This document shows, piece after piece, positions 13,501 through 28,500 of a stretch of DNA of 64,000 nt. The stretch spans positions 1,804,817-1,868,816 of the forward strand of contig PTFA01000192.1 of NCBI GenBank assembly GCA_003342895.1, read 5' to 3'. Origin of the DNA: Casuarius casuarius. Taxonomy: Eukaryota > Chordata > Aves > Casuariiformes > Casuariidae. The position numbers were made by a program, and so were the translations under genes. The notes below the pieces were generated by a model that saw only the letters and a list, made by a program, of their open reading frames with translations, did not search any database and was not told the DNA's origin. The first letter of the stretch is position 1; every line of letters starts with the position of its first letter.

Positions 13501-16500
13501 GAAAGACAGCTGTAAGGGAAAAGGTGCTCTCCCCCTCCCCTTTCCATAGACATAACATATCCCAACTTAAAGTAGTAGCAAGTTATTTAAAAGTAACATA
13601 AGAAATGAAATATGGGAATGTGGAGTAGTGCCAACAGGCAATTAAAAATGCAGAAATTGAAAAGGGAAGCTAGCCACTCAAAAGGTACATTGTCCACAAA
13701 ATAACTGGATAGATCCATCACACACAAATCAAGTGCTACAGCTGCAGTATTGACTAAAGATGGTAAACAACCCTATCCTTAATCATGATGCAAAACCTGA
13801 TTTAAAGATATTTTCACTATGTCTTGAGAAAAACAGGATGGCTTGGTAAAATATTCATATGACCTGATATTTTAACATAGCCAAATACATCTAAAGTCAC
13901 AAATTAACAACAAAGCATTGCAGCTTAAACATATGTTACTACATTATCCTAGAATGCAACAACACAAATGCATGTATTTTTATAGAACATAAAATGAACA
14001 TCAGTTCAGGTGAAATGCTTTATCTAACAGGGGAAAAAAAAAGGCGAGGGGGAGGGCAACCACCAACTGGCAACAGAGAAGTAATTCTACCTCTATTTTA
14101 CAGAAATGGGGAAGATCATGACTGCAATGCTATGTTCAATTCTAATGCCCATTCTAAGAAAAAGGATATTGAAAAATTGAGGGTTTAAGGAAAAAGTGTT
14201 ATTATAACAACAGGGTCTAGAACAAATCTGTGAGACTTCAGAAGCTCAATATACTTCATTTACTGGAGAGAAGGTTAAGAGTGACTTCAAAACAGTCTGT
14301 AAATACCTAGTTATGAAAGAGATTTGTTAGAACTGAAACCTCAATTTAAATCAAGAACCAAGAACTACGCCTAAACAAACGTGGACTAGGTAAGAGATGC
14401 AGATTTATTTTTACAAGAAGAGAAATTCATCACAGGAATAACTTACCTAGGGACATAAAAGATTCATGCCTCACTTGACATCATGATTAATATATCTTTT
14501 AAAAAGATAAGTAACTCAAAAATAATCTTCAAAAAATAAACCAAAACCAAACCCATACTTCTGAATTTGCTGAAGTAACAGATGTCAAAGAACCTCTCTT
14601 ACAACAGAGAATTGTCCATCATCTGTCCTCAAAACCTACTCACTTGCAGCTGCTTTTTCAAAAGCTTCCGTTTAAAGCCTTCATAAAACATGAACTGTAT
14701 GGCAGGATTGAAGACCAGCAGCAGGGAGGGGAAAGTACCATTCCATAAAGCTAAGACTCCTTCATCTCGTATTATCTGATGAAAGGCATCTGAGAAGAAA
14801 AGTGGGGAAAAAAAAAACACACACACATTTTGAGTAACATTCTGACTGCAGAAGATGGGAAAAGTTACATTGTAAAGGCTGATATTCAGAGTGTATAAAA
14901 AACACTTTTAGGCTCTGCAGTCTTATGTGATGTACACTTTTATCTTCCATCCTAATCAAGAAGTTAATGGAATAATAGTGACAGAGCAGGTCCTTGTTCA
15001 CACCACCATTAACATAACTAAAGCTTATCCTTTGTGCATATGTTGCGCTCTTTTTCATAACAGCTTAGCATCAATACTCATCCTCTAAGCCCTCTTCAAA
15101 ACCACCGGCCAAGCTGAAGGCAAATCACACTCAATACCCTATTCTTTCTAGGAACTGACTGAGAACACTACCTCTGCCAAGCTCTGCTACCACCAGAATC
15201 GAGGGACTAAAGACACACCTAAACTCTCACTTTAAGTATGAGTTACTTTCACTTGAATAGTTTTTAAACATTCTATACATTTCTAGTGATACAAGCTTGA
15301 AATGTACTTGTCAGGAAGCAAACCACCAGAAAACTTAAGTGATCAATTCATCCCTGTCCCCTAGCATCCAGGATTTTCAGGAGACAGTGATTTTTAGGAG
15401 ACCGATTTTTCAAACAAGAGCACCGCAGTGTTTGTTACAGGGACTTTACAAGAGATTGATGTGTTCCCTTTATGGACAGCAGAGACGGTGGTGCCAGCCA
15501 CCAACTGGGAGTTCCACAAGTATGTCACTAAAGATCTAAAGAATGACAAAGCACAAGTACTCAACAGAAGAAGTGTTCCTGTGAATCAGCGTTACATGAA
15601 AGCCTCTGCTGGGCTTTTGTTTAAATTAGGAGATTTAAAACCAGAAATCTTGAAACGGCTCCATATGATAAGTATTTTTTTCACCCACTGGTGGAGCAAA
15701 CCATGAGAAAGGTAATGTATGTTCTTCCTCCTCCTCCATAAGAAGGGGGACAAACAGAAGAACCACTTGATAAAGTTCTCTGACCTGAAAGCTGATTTCA
15801 GAAGAAGTTGCTTTTAAAGAAAGTTCTCTAAATTAGCACTGGCCTTTCAGGAGGACTCCCTGACTCCTAGAGAACTACTCTGCCTGTTAACAGTGCACAG
15901 ATCTAGGAGAAGACTGGGAAATTGCTGAATTCTGCAAGAGTAAACTTACCTTAATTAGTATACAGTTGCCAGAAGGAAAGCTGACGGATTCCTGAAGAAG
16001 AATTAGCTGTCTGACTTAAGTCTATTCCTCCAGGAGCTTTTTGTTAACAGGCTTAAGTGTCTGTATTGCATGAAAGAATTCATGGAAAAACATCCCTCCC
16101 CCCCAAAAAAGAGGATTCTGGAATTACTCTTTTGCAATTTCCAAGAGGCAAGTGAGGGCCACAGGACCACTGTGCCAGGAGAAAGCAGGCTTTGGGATGG
16201 TGCCTTGGCATAGGTATGTGCTAGAATTCTCAAGAGGCATTTAAAAATTGCCTCCCATCTTATACTGCTAGTAAAACATTTACTCTGATACCCATGGAAA
16301 TAAAAAACACAAACTTTTTTTGTTTGTTTGTTTAAAAGGAAGACATCTTGAAAGAGTGGGTGGTCAAGAGACTAAGACAAGTAAAGTTTTAATTTGCAAA
16401 CTGTCAGTCTAAAGTTAGACTTCCAGTTACCACATTCCAGGATTATACTGTGCCAGGATTTGTGCAAGTAGATATATGCCTTTGCAAAAGGTCTTTAGGT

Positions 16501-19500
16501 TACAGGTGTGCACTCTACAAACTCTTAATTACTATCAAAGGTGGCAAAATGAGATTTCCTGTCAATCTCAAAAAACAATCCAATAACTGAACACGTGAAG
16601 AGGACAGTACAGCTCCTTTTTCAAAGCATGACTGCAAAGAGACAGGGAAGCATAGAGAATCCAGAGTGAAATCCATTACATGAATAGATGTCTTTGATCT
16701 TCAGAGTCATCAATATGGTATTTCATGTAATGAACTTTTATTTGGCTACAGTCAACAACAGGTGCTTACCTACTATGCCTTTATAATTGGTTGGTACAAT
16801 GTCTTCATTTCTAAATTTTGCTCCCTGCAGCTTCAGACGTGTGTTCACTACCCACAGAGGAGTTGTCAAGAGTACATTTACTACACCTAATGAAAACACA
16901 GCACAAAGAAAAGAAAATCAGCAAGAACCACAACGTTTCAAATGTTTTTGTATCCACTTCTATCATAATCCACACACTGCAGAAATTTCTGTTAGGAAGA
17001 GGGAGAAGAAAAAAACCACAGCATACAGCAAAAGTAAACTGATAATTGGTAATAAGCTACTTCAGGCATCCCCTTACCACTCCACCATGAATTAGTTGCC
17101 AGCAGATTACATGCAATGGGAAGGCATTTCTGCTATTCCTTCCCAAAACGTTAAAAAACCCACCAAATGTAAACATGTGGAAAGAATCTTAAGTGAGCTT
17201 GTTACTTTGCTGCATTCTACATCATTCTAGAGCCAAAAGAAACCATACACACTCATGCCCTACTTTACTCCATGACGACTTGCAGACTGCCTTCTTTCAG
17301 AAGAAAACAAACAGAATGATGAGAAGGGTAGAAGGATTATTTTATGAGGAAAGATTAAAACGGATGAACGCATGTAGTTTGACTACCAGAACAGATCTCC
17401 TACGCAGCCAAAAGAATGAGAATACCTAGTTTTTTAGAGAGATACTAAGCGACAATTAAGGTGGAAAACACAGTAATCGGCAAATATTTGAAGTAAGGCT
17501 CAAAGGTGACAAAGGCTCAAAGGTTACACAGTAACAAACCCCAACAGAAAAGTTGGGAAGTTGACCATCAGAATGGAAGGGGGGGAGGGAAAGAAAGCTG
17601 GACAAAGATATATCAGGTTGTAACAAAGAGACGTATTACAAAACACAGTCCTAAAACAACAGGGAGAAAGATTAAGTCACATGACTTCTGCAATCACCTG
17701 TTAACAGCTCATTCCAGTTCAGTAATGGCCAGGGCTATTATTTTAAGATAGCTATTTAAAAACAAGCTTCTGATCTTATTCTTTCTTACAGATATTTCTG
17801 CATAACAAAAATTAGCAATTGCTATTACATTGGTCCAACTGGTAGAAGTCCGAGTGACAGACTGGATTACTCCATTATATTGGGATGAACACATTATATT
17901 GCTATCAAGAACAGTAGAACTGAAAAAAGTGAAGCTTCAGGTATTACTACCTACATTGTGCCTCTTTGTTTGTTTAAGTGGGGGAAGGGTATTCGGAAAA
18001 AGAGAAAATAAACTTAACTATATTTCTGTATCCTTCATGAGGATTGTACTCAGCTCTCAGAAAAAAAGTTTTGAAAGAAACCAAGTACCAGAAAAGGCAA
18101 GCCACTAATCTCTTTTGACTAGAATCAGTGTGATAATATTATGCAGCAATTCAGTCTGCTAGGCCAGAGCACAATCTACTTGTCATCTTTCACTCCAATT
18201 CAGTTAAAGGAGAAATCATACAACTTCATTTTCCAGAATGGAAAAGGGTATTTTTTTGGTATTTGTCCAATCTGTTCTTGCCACCAGTAGGAGGAATAAG
18301 AAATGGTTAAGGAGAAACAGTGAACACCTAACATGGAATTTTTCAGTTCACACTAGATATTATTCCATGACAAGGATATAAGCTACTGATTTAATAGCAT
18401 GTTGAGTAAGAGTTAGTCATTTAACTGACATGCTATTAGCCAAATTCCTGTAGCTTTTGTCCTAGAATACAATTACATTAAAGTTTCTCCCATGATAAAG
18501 CCAACTTAAGAAGTTCCTTCTTACTTTCCCCCAACTACTTGCTCATCAATTGGGCCTACACTGAAAGTAAAACAGAAAAAAAAGCTAGAAGTAAAAATAC
18601 TTCTATTATTCCCCCCCAAATACTTCTAATACCCCTCCCCTAAGACAAACCACAGGCTTTTTTAAGGTTTTTTTTAAAGCTCCAATAATTTGGTTTCAGT
18701 GTGGCTGCACGAGTAATTCTTCCAGCAGAACAGCAGTAGCAAACACTGGCACAAAGTGGTAATTTCTTACCTTGAATTTGCTAGAAAAAAAAACATTAGT
18801 ATCATTATCCCTTAAGAAGCTGTTGTTGCATCCACAGAGAGGAAGGGGTAAGAGAGAAAGCATACTTCCCCCACACTTGCATATATCTATGAACTTAAAG
18901 TGTTACTTTCAGGTGACCCAAAGAGAAATCCCAGAACTGGCATTTGAATCCTTACATTAAAAAGTTCGTATATTCCTAAATGAAAATATTTCAGAAGTTG
19001 CATCTCTCTCTCCCTCTCCTCTCCCCTTCTCAAAAAACTATCACCTCTCCCTGCCACTGTTTTCCGCATCTAAGAGATGATGCCTGGATACCGTGGTAAG
19101 AACACATGAGGCTCAGATAAAGTAACACATTGTAATAGTATTGTGTTTTGTGCCAAAATTCACAACAGTTTATAGGCAAACATATCATGAGATGATGAGG
19201 ACACAGAAAGCAATCAGAGCTATAATCCGTGAAGAAGGTCTGCATACAGTGGGAGGTATAAGCGTGACCTCCAATGGATTTCATAAAGCAAGGAGAATAT
19301 TATATAGTTAAAAATCCCAATTTCATTAGAATATACTAAAAATATATATTTCTATTACCTGCAACAACCCCAAGAATCAAGTCTTTTCCAGTGGTTGAAT
19401 GCTGACCTTTGACCCAGAGAGCTTTAAGACTATTAAAAGTATAAAAATAAACAAAATTGGAGCAGCAAAGACTGGAGATGACAGGGAACCATCCTCGATA

Positions 19501-22500
19501 TGGCGCCAGTCTAACAGAGAGGAAAAAGACAAGGTAAGGATTAGCGAAGTACTGCATGTATCTGGCTGATTTTACGTGCTGGTGGGCATGGGGTGGTGGT
19601 GGGATCCCCAGAGACTCAATACTACAGACTACATACAACACTAACTAGGCATGTCTTCATTATTAATGGTAACAAACCATACAAAAATCCTAACTGTATC
19701 ATAATAGAAGTTAAGCAGTTATTTATAATAATAATCACGAATAGTTCTATTGAAAAGGAGTTGCAAAAGTACGTTACAATATATTTACATTGAAATGCTT
19801 GGGGCTCATTCACTCCAGGGTGGTTACTACCACCATATTTGCTCTCAACCAAGAGCCAGCAATGTCTAGGGGATGAATATATGTATCAAGTGTGTATGTT
19901 AACAAACAGACTGATACATTCACTTTAAAAGGGGAAACACTATATACTGAAACATGCACATTTTAGATTCCAAGGAATAGAATCTTCATCCTTACTGAGA
20001 AAAGGAATTGCCAGTCAGTCTGATACAAAAGATAACACCCTAGTAAAGAGAGGCTTGCATCTCTAAGGAAATGAAACAATGCTTAGCACAACTGAGATAG
20101 AATCAAAGACAATTATTCTTTCAAAAGGAAATGAAAAATAGTTTCAGGAAGAGAAATTAAATCTGTCTAGACTACCATGCAAAATTTAAATACAGAAGAC
20201 TAGTTACTGAAGTTAACATACTCGCCCAAGGAGAGTTCTCCAAAGGATGCAACCTGGGGCACAAGGTACACAGGTGGAAGGAATTTCTAATAAACGCCTT
20301 GCATTGAAGTTTACAGCAAATCAGCTAGTTAGGTGAGAAAAAGACCTTTCCTATTTAAATTTAACTAGACTAATCACAGATGAAAAAAATACCCATGCCT
20401 AACCTTATGATTCACAGCCATCTTACCTTTTCGGTGCTGTGAATAATTCCTTCTGTTTGTGCATCATCTTAACCTGTCTTGATTTAAGAATGATTTCATA
20501 GCAGTTGACTAGCAAAGCTTCCTTCTCTAATAGGCTTGATTAACGTGTAAAGCAGGGACGCCTCAACAACGATCCCATATCCCCGGCATGTTCTACAATA
20601 TACCCTGAAAGTATAATAGTATGCACCTCCATTGAAGCTGCACAGGCTAGATAGAGAGCTTACATCATGTTAGGAGAGGAAGAAATGTCCTCAATGACCA
20701 GCAGTAATCATGGAGGCTCTTTAGTATTCATGAAAACATTGGCAATTCACAAAATATAAGGGTCTCCAAGGAGACCATAAAAGATGCAAGGCTGGTAAAA
20801 GCTGTATCTGACTTCTTATGATGCAAACACTAGGTGGTCTTCTTAGATGCAACAGTGCTTCTCTCTCCCACGTAGCTGGGGATATGCCAAGTTATTGGAA
20901 CAGTTTCTAAAGTTATAGGCTTATCTGCCCACACAGTTACAATTACACATTAACTGATCATATAGTTACTCATGAGTAGAAGTAGAATAATTTTATGTAT
21001 CACCTATCTCTTCTGCACTGGAAAAGGAAGAGGGAAACACTCTCTGTGGACCATGTCCTCTAATTGTGTTAGCTGGTGTTGTTTTGTTTATTAAGAGCTA
21101 CTTCTGATGACTTTCATAAGGAACATCCATCTTGCAGTACAAAATGGGAAACTAAGACAAAAAGCACAAGTTCGTTTTAATACTCAATTTGTCAGTGTCA
21201 GCACCTGAAATCTACATACAAATACTTCTGCACACAAAACCTAAACTTGTATTACAGTCTGCAGCCTTGAGATGAACTCAGTGTACAATAGTGAACACCT
21301 TTCACATCTCCTAAAAGAGGAGGAAAGTGCAGGGAGGAGAGAAAAGCTGTTTGACAAAGTATTACAGAAGTGAGAAAGTCCATTAGCTAAACGTTTTTGC
21401 TTTGTTTTATTTCTAGATGAGAAAAGCAACATTTTTTAAAACCACTCTCAGAACAGTGTAATACGAACAAGACTACCAGTTAATGCTGGCAAGATGTTTA
21501 TGATCTTACATCTAAGTGTTTGTTGGGGTTTTTGTTGTTGTTCCAGACAGCTCTGTAAAAACAGTGTAGTTTGCTCATTCCTTAGCCAGGCCTTCTCACT
21601 ACCTGCAGAGGAAACAACATTCCCCTCTCTCCAGAAATACCGATTTTTATTTCACGGTAAAAGCAGGATGACCACTTTTGCAGTCTCTCCATTTCAGTCA
21701 GTTTCTTAATTTTTTTTTTTTTTTAAGTTTACTTACCACCCTCATGTGAGGTGCGTAACACGGAAGTATTAACAAAAGAGAGCACTAACAGACTGAGATG
21801 TTCTCATGTATACAATCGCCAATCGCTCAGGTTCAAGGGTGGCAAAACGCTACTGGCCATGCTAAACTTTTGTCAGCTTTAGTGGCTTGGAAGCTCTAGT
21901 CTACTTAAAAGTTCCAGGGATTCATTTCAGAAAATACTTGCTAGGAGAACACACGCACACTTGTTTTTTGCTGATGAGTAGAGTAGGCAAGTTCTGAGGC
22001 AAATACTACAGCATGGCATTGCTGAAAGTTAACTACTATTCAGTAGATCTTGAATCTTGTAAGCATATAGTCACTTATTGCTATCTTCCACATGGCTAGG
22101 AGAGGAAACTTCCAAATGGAAAGCATGTCGCAATTCTCCTGTTCAAAGTGGCTCAGCTGCCCGAGAGTTTCATCTTAGCTACCAGAAATTGATACACCCA
22201 AGAATGCAGGCAGACCTAGCTGGTTTATCAGGTACCTGAAGGTACATTTGTACACAAACCTGTATTTCTGAAAAGGCATAGATAGCTACCTCGCTAAAGG
22301 AGGCGCAGCTACAGCTAAACAGCTTGATTGCATAAGGTGCTCAAGAAACTTAATCCAAATTAACTAAAGATGAATACATAAGATTAAGTCGTATCACACT
22401 TCCATGAGGACATTTTAATACAGAGTAAAAATCTGTCCACGGAGAAAATTCATGTGGGCTAAGTATTCCACTTTAAATGCAAATTCAAATTAGTTTTAGA

Positions 22501-25500
22501 GCTTGCCTACGTGTGAACAAGAGGAAAATTAGTATCTACTCACAGGCCTTCTTCTTTGATTATTTCCAACAGGACTGCTGGTGTTGTCTTAGACTTCCGC
22601 TTCTCATCAACTGGAAAACAGAGGAAGCAAGCTTTTAGAATATTCTGATTCTGGTCATTTTCAAATTCTTGTCCTTCCTGTTTGAACATACCCCAGAACA
22701 GTACATTTCATCTTCCTCATACAGGACAGACCTTCCCTAAGAGTGCAACAATTCCAGAAAGTGCCTCCCTATTTTCATTTGCTAGGTAAGGCTGCTTGGC
22801 TTTTTATTCTTCCCCAGACTAGCAAGTTCTTTTGGTCACCAGCGTATCTGCAGTTACTAATTCCTAACCTTATAGTTGTGACATGAACTGAAGGTAGGTT
22901 CACTTTAGGTAAGAGACTAGAACCGGACCTGCCTCACTGCTCTCAAAATCATTCTTTCATCTCCAGACTAGCAGCACTAGCAAAGCCATCTTTTACAGTT
23001 ATCTACAAATGGCTAAGCCTTAGCAAAAAGCTGCATTTTCCTGTGTTGAAAGCTGCTGAACAGCAATATAGTGCTAATTTCTCACCCACATATTCCTGAC
23101 GACTTGGCTGATGATCTTATTCTAGTTCTTAAAAGTGCTTTAGCCACAGTGTTAAAATGCTTGGTGATTCTGTGACTTCTGTTTAGGAGATACAGCACTA
23201 CAGTAACAAAGGTAATGCTCAGCCTGAAGTTTGGGAAACATCAGATGTTTCTACTCCCAGTTCTATTCCCGAATTTTCCCCTTAAATCATTCTCAGGAGT
23301 AAGTTTTTCATAGTACTGCCCCTGTGGTTTGAAGTGTTCTCAGCAGCTGAAAAGAATAACAGCACACAAATGTCATTCTGTGTAATCTCTCACCTTTATA
23401 TCTCCTTTCAGTCTAAAATGACCATTTAAAAGGCATGTGTGGCTGCAGACCACACAGCCTTTTCAGCTAATTAAGAGGTTGCTCAATACTTTTGAAAGGG
23501 AGAATTTCTTTCAGCTGGAAAAATGGCATTAGGGATTAGGGATTAATGGTTAGTGTTACACAATTAAGATTCTTGATCATGCATAAGAGGTCCCCCTACA
23601 ATCACCTGTAAGAGTGCCCAAGCCAAGATGAACAGAAACACCATCATACAAAGAAACTGGAGTTTGACACTTACCCTGAAGTCTAAGCCTAGCTGTATCC
23701 AAAGGAAAAAATACAGTCATTGCAGTCATACTGCCCTGAAAAACAAAATAAACTGGCTATATAGTGTATCAATTGCTTGTACAGATGCCTGCCAGACTCT
23801 CTGTAACCCTTCATTTCTCATCCTGAAACTAGTGGGCTGAGCAAGTTAAAAAGGGGATAAACTCCATTACATACCAATGTCAACCCAAAGTGATTTTTTG
23901 GTCCCATACCTATAAAGGAATTTTTTTCACTTGCAAATTATTAGATCAAGTTAAAACCATTAGAAGCTTTTTGCCCAAAGGGAAAGTTTTTTGAAGTCTG
24001 AGAGCAGATAAAGCGGGAATCAAGAGAGAAACATATTGCACTGTCACTGCCTCACATTAGCCTCTGTACCCTATCTCTGGTTAAAAAGAAAAAAAAGATG
24101 GGGGGAAGGAATATAACATATGCAACTGTTGTGTTATAATAAATTTTTTACTTCAAAACAAAACAAAACCCCAAACCCCACAACACTTATGTTCATTAAA
24201 AACCCTGATAGTAGGTTTTTCAGGAGTTAGTTTAGCATTGTACTAAATTCCAGTTCAGCCAATTAAGCACTGCCTACCAAGACCTCCCCCTGGAGCATGA
24301 ACTACATATAATGAATTAAATCATGGCCCAGATGTTACAAGATTTTGTACCCTTCACTTCTCATGCAATCCAACCATTAAAGCCTTTAAATGGAAAAGCC
24401 AGCACCCCTTTTCCTTTTTCAACAGATTTAAATACCATATTTATAAAAACCCTTATCTTCCACACAAGTAGCTGTTCCTTCTCCTTCCTCCGCCACTGAG
24501 CTTTATCATCCTTTAGTACTTTAGCATTAATACTGCACAGCTTTGGGAAAAAATACCTAACGCAAAAAAACCCTGCCTTGGCTGAAATTTGTTAACACAC
24601 TACAGTAGTATTAGACTAATGAAGTGTTTGCTAAAGCTGTGGCTCCACCCATAGCTCTCCCAGCAGCAGCAAAGTTGAAGGACTCATCCCTCCACTCCCA
24701 CCTATCCCCAGATGTTTACTCCCAACCCTATAGCGCTCTTTCAATAGTAGCCATACAACTGTTTCAAAGGTGGGAAGAGCCAGGCTATAGAAAGTCACGC
24801 GAGAACTGTGTTTAAAAGCATACAACACAGTCTGACTTGAGCTTTTCTACAGCTAAATTCTGACAAGCATTTAAGTGAGCTTTGTGTCTGAAAATGCTCC
24901 AACTTCCAAGAAGTCTGCTTGGCCCTATCTTTACCACCAGCAAAGGAGGATTATTTTTCAGATGGTGTTTCCTCAATGATAAGACTCTTGTTTGAAATTT
25001 GTTGGTGTGTCTTAAAAAGACTTCAGTTTCTCCAGTTTTTGTGACACTGAGCAGCACATGAAAGCAAACACTTGGCCATAATTACCCGATCATTTTAACC
25101 CATTTAGTTTGGGCTCTACCCAAAAGGGATGGTTCTACTTTCCCATCTCCCTATCCTGTATCTGCTCATTCTTGGTATCAACTGTGCACACAGCTGGACA
25201 ACAAGTAGGATTGATTTTCATCAGACTGAAAATTTGCATAAAAAAGATAAGAAAAATTTCACTCAGAAGGCTAGTACCAGCATAAAAAGGAGTAGAGAGA
25301 GTCAAAATATACCTTCCAATGGCAGCTGGGTTACAGTGACTCTGAAACCAATCTCAAACCGCAGCTACACTCATGCACAAAGCAGCCACAAGACTGTAGG
25401 GCCATTAAAAGTTCCAGCCTTCCCCTGCTCCTAGCTTCATTCCCAATCTTTGTAACCAAGTGAGTGAACTGACACATGCTCAGTTTACTCAACTTCAGTC

Positions 25501-28500
25501 CTCCCGAAGTGAGATTTATGCTGAATCCTGTTCTCAGTGCAGTCCACCATGCAGCCACACAAACACTTGGGCTCAAAGAAGAAAATGGATCTACCAGATT
25601 ACTGCCAACAAAAGATAACCTCTGCCTGCTTCCCCTCCATCTGCTAAATGGAAGAAAATAAACTCAGAAAAGCAGAATCAGTTTTCTCCTTTGTTCATGA
25701 ATAGAACAACTCAACTACAACGTTGGAAGGGTGTCAAAAGCATCACACCGAAGGGTACAGGATCGCCTGGCTAGGAGTAAGCGAGAGGACAGAGATGAGC
25801 AGGACCAGCCCTCTCCTCAGCAACAAAAACTCTTGAGATTGGCTCAAGTGCCTCATCAAACCACACTTAAGATCAGTAGGGAATGCAAATTGATATTAGT
25901 GATTGCAGATATGTAAGAGCAAGTACATGACCCCATACTGTTAAAGGGGGAGACTCCACTTTCTACCTTCCTACCACCTTCCTATCAATACTGAAAATGG
26001 TAGTTTACCAAATCAAATCACACTATCAATTAATAATCACCAAAACAGGTAAAAACTGGCTTAAGCAATCTCAGCTCTTGGTCAACCACCTTTGCATCTC
26101 TGCCTCCTCCTTTCTGGTGGTGTAACTATTTTGGGCAGCTACATGATGATGCAGACAAGGTAACTAATCTGGCTGAAAAATAACTTTTTCACTGGCCTAC
26201 TTTTTCAGTCAGATCAGTTCCCCGAACTGGCCCTGAATAAGGCCACACCAACAATTGTGCAGTAATGGAGGGGTGGCAGTAAGTGCCCTAAACAAATGGC
26301 TTGAGGTGACTCTACTACCAAGAGGACATCCGTGTGACTGCAGCCTACAGTTCAAAAATTTGCTGGTTTTCCAAAAAAACTTTTGATGTTGCCAACCAAC
26401 ATTCAGAGTCAAACAAAACAGGTTTACTATTACCATCACACTCCTATACAGTTCTCATACCTACAGCATTAGAAGGAAGATTACTTTATAGTTATATGCA
26501 GATATTCAATGAATTATGTAAGTGTTCTTTAAGACCATAGAAAATCTAGTACCAATTTTTTGTTGCTCACAAAACTATTAATTCAGTTAGTCTCAAACTC
26601 TACTAGGTAGCCTAGAAGATGTATGAACTTTCACCAACTTAGAACAGAAACAAAATTAGAGTGCTGTGATCAGACATGTTCTTTTGACTCACTATCTCAG
26701 CACAATCCTGTAGGTTTTTGGGTTTTTTTAAACTCTTGCATCACATCCTCACTCCTCATCAGCATGTTTTATAATAATTTAGCAGATGGTCAGACAATAT
26801 CAAAGCAGTTAGTACCCACTTCGACAATCTTGCCAGAATTACAGTAGCAACCACAAGTCTCTATGTGGGCCAGTACTTCTTTATTAAAAGAAAAAATTCT
26901 CTACAGTCTCCTGCATAAGACACTAAAAGAGAAATCCTCATTTTAGGAAAAAAAAAATCTTGCTCTAGAGCTTTAAATTGTATATGAATATTAGAGATAG
27001 GAAGTGGACGTCGCATAGGTACAGAAGTCCAGTAGCTCCAACATGTTCAGTCTTCCCTAGATAGCAACACCACTGCATCTCAGATGCAACCACTTCAAAT
27101 ACAACAGGGAATTTCTGTTAACTTAATTAACACTGCTAAGGGAGGTGAGATACCATTTCATGACATGCTTTAAGTTTATGGCTAGATTTATAAGTTCAGT
27201 TAGTACTACAAACTTTGATCAGAAGCACAGATTGATTATAAGCATCTGTATACAAGAGTGAGAAACTAACAGGACTAAAAAGTATTAGTAACTTCTGCAC
27301 AAGCTAGAAAAATGAGAGCGATCAGCATTTTAATAATGGGGTCACTTGGGAGAGTTCCATTTCTGAAAATCGGAAACAAAATCCCCATTGCTTCAGATAC
27401 CTAAATAAACAGACTTAAAACACTTTAAAGTGCAGTCGACAATCCTAAATTTATTTGTGATAAAGATAAGATTATCTTAAGAGTCTTTTTTACTTTCTAT
27501 GATAGGCCAATTTAGAATCAGTCTTATCATTCAATAACATTAGTGACCTTCATCCTATATAAGGCACTACAAAAGTCATTTTAAGGACTCAAATTAGAAC
27601 AAGTAGTTTTGCCAGAACAGCAGATCAGCTATTGCTCAAATATACATTTTGGTGTTGTAGCCAATCTGGAATAACCCCACAGTAACATCTTAGATCTGCA
27701 TCAGCTTGCTTGTAAATCCACCTCATCCAGTAGGTTATATTGGACTAAAATTCTTAACTTGCACGAGACTGATTTCCTATATACAGAACTAGCTCTCATT
27801 CATGCGAAGGCAGAACATACTAAAAAATCTACATAAACTAAACAAGACTTCTGAATTTACAAGAACAATCCAGAGAATTCAGTTAGCTAACCTATACAAA
27901 CCTCAGTTAGTTGCACTGCACTTGTTTCATATTTTGATTAATAATTTATACCCACTGGCTAATACCTTCACAACTTCGAAGTGTTTATAAGAGAGTCCTT
28001 GTAGAATTCTGCTGCTTAGTAAGAAGCTTATTTACATACATACACTCTTTTTTACATTTACATTTATTTTACATACATCTTATTTTACTGAAGTGTTGTC
28101 CCTCTCCCCTAGCTTCCATAAGGCCTAAGTTTTCATCATTAACGTGATGCCCAACCTCAGATATTCACATGCTAACTTTCTGAGGGAGAATACCCGCAGC
28201 TCCTATTGGCTTTTCAAGAAGCTTGTCGCCCAGGGTGAGAGTCAGCCTCAAGGTTTATTAAATCACACATCCAGAATTAGCAGCAAGCAAAATCAGCATT
28301 CTGCAGACACGCTCCAGTGGGATCAGCAGCAGAGCTGAGACTAAGGTTCACGGAATCTTCGCTTCAAACCCTTGTGACAGGAAAGGGTTTGGAGCAAAAC
28401 ACGTGCACAACCAAAGAGCGATGATGAGCTAGGTAGCTTCAGCGGATCCCTGAAGCACCGCAGCTAGGTTACTCCCGCGCTCCGCCGGGCCCGACCTGCT

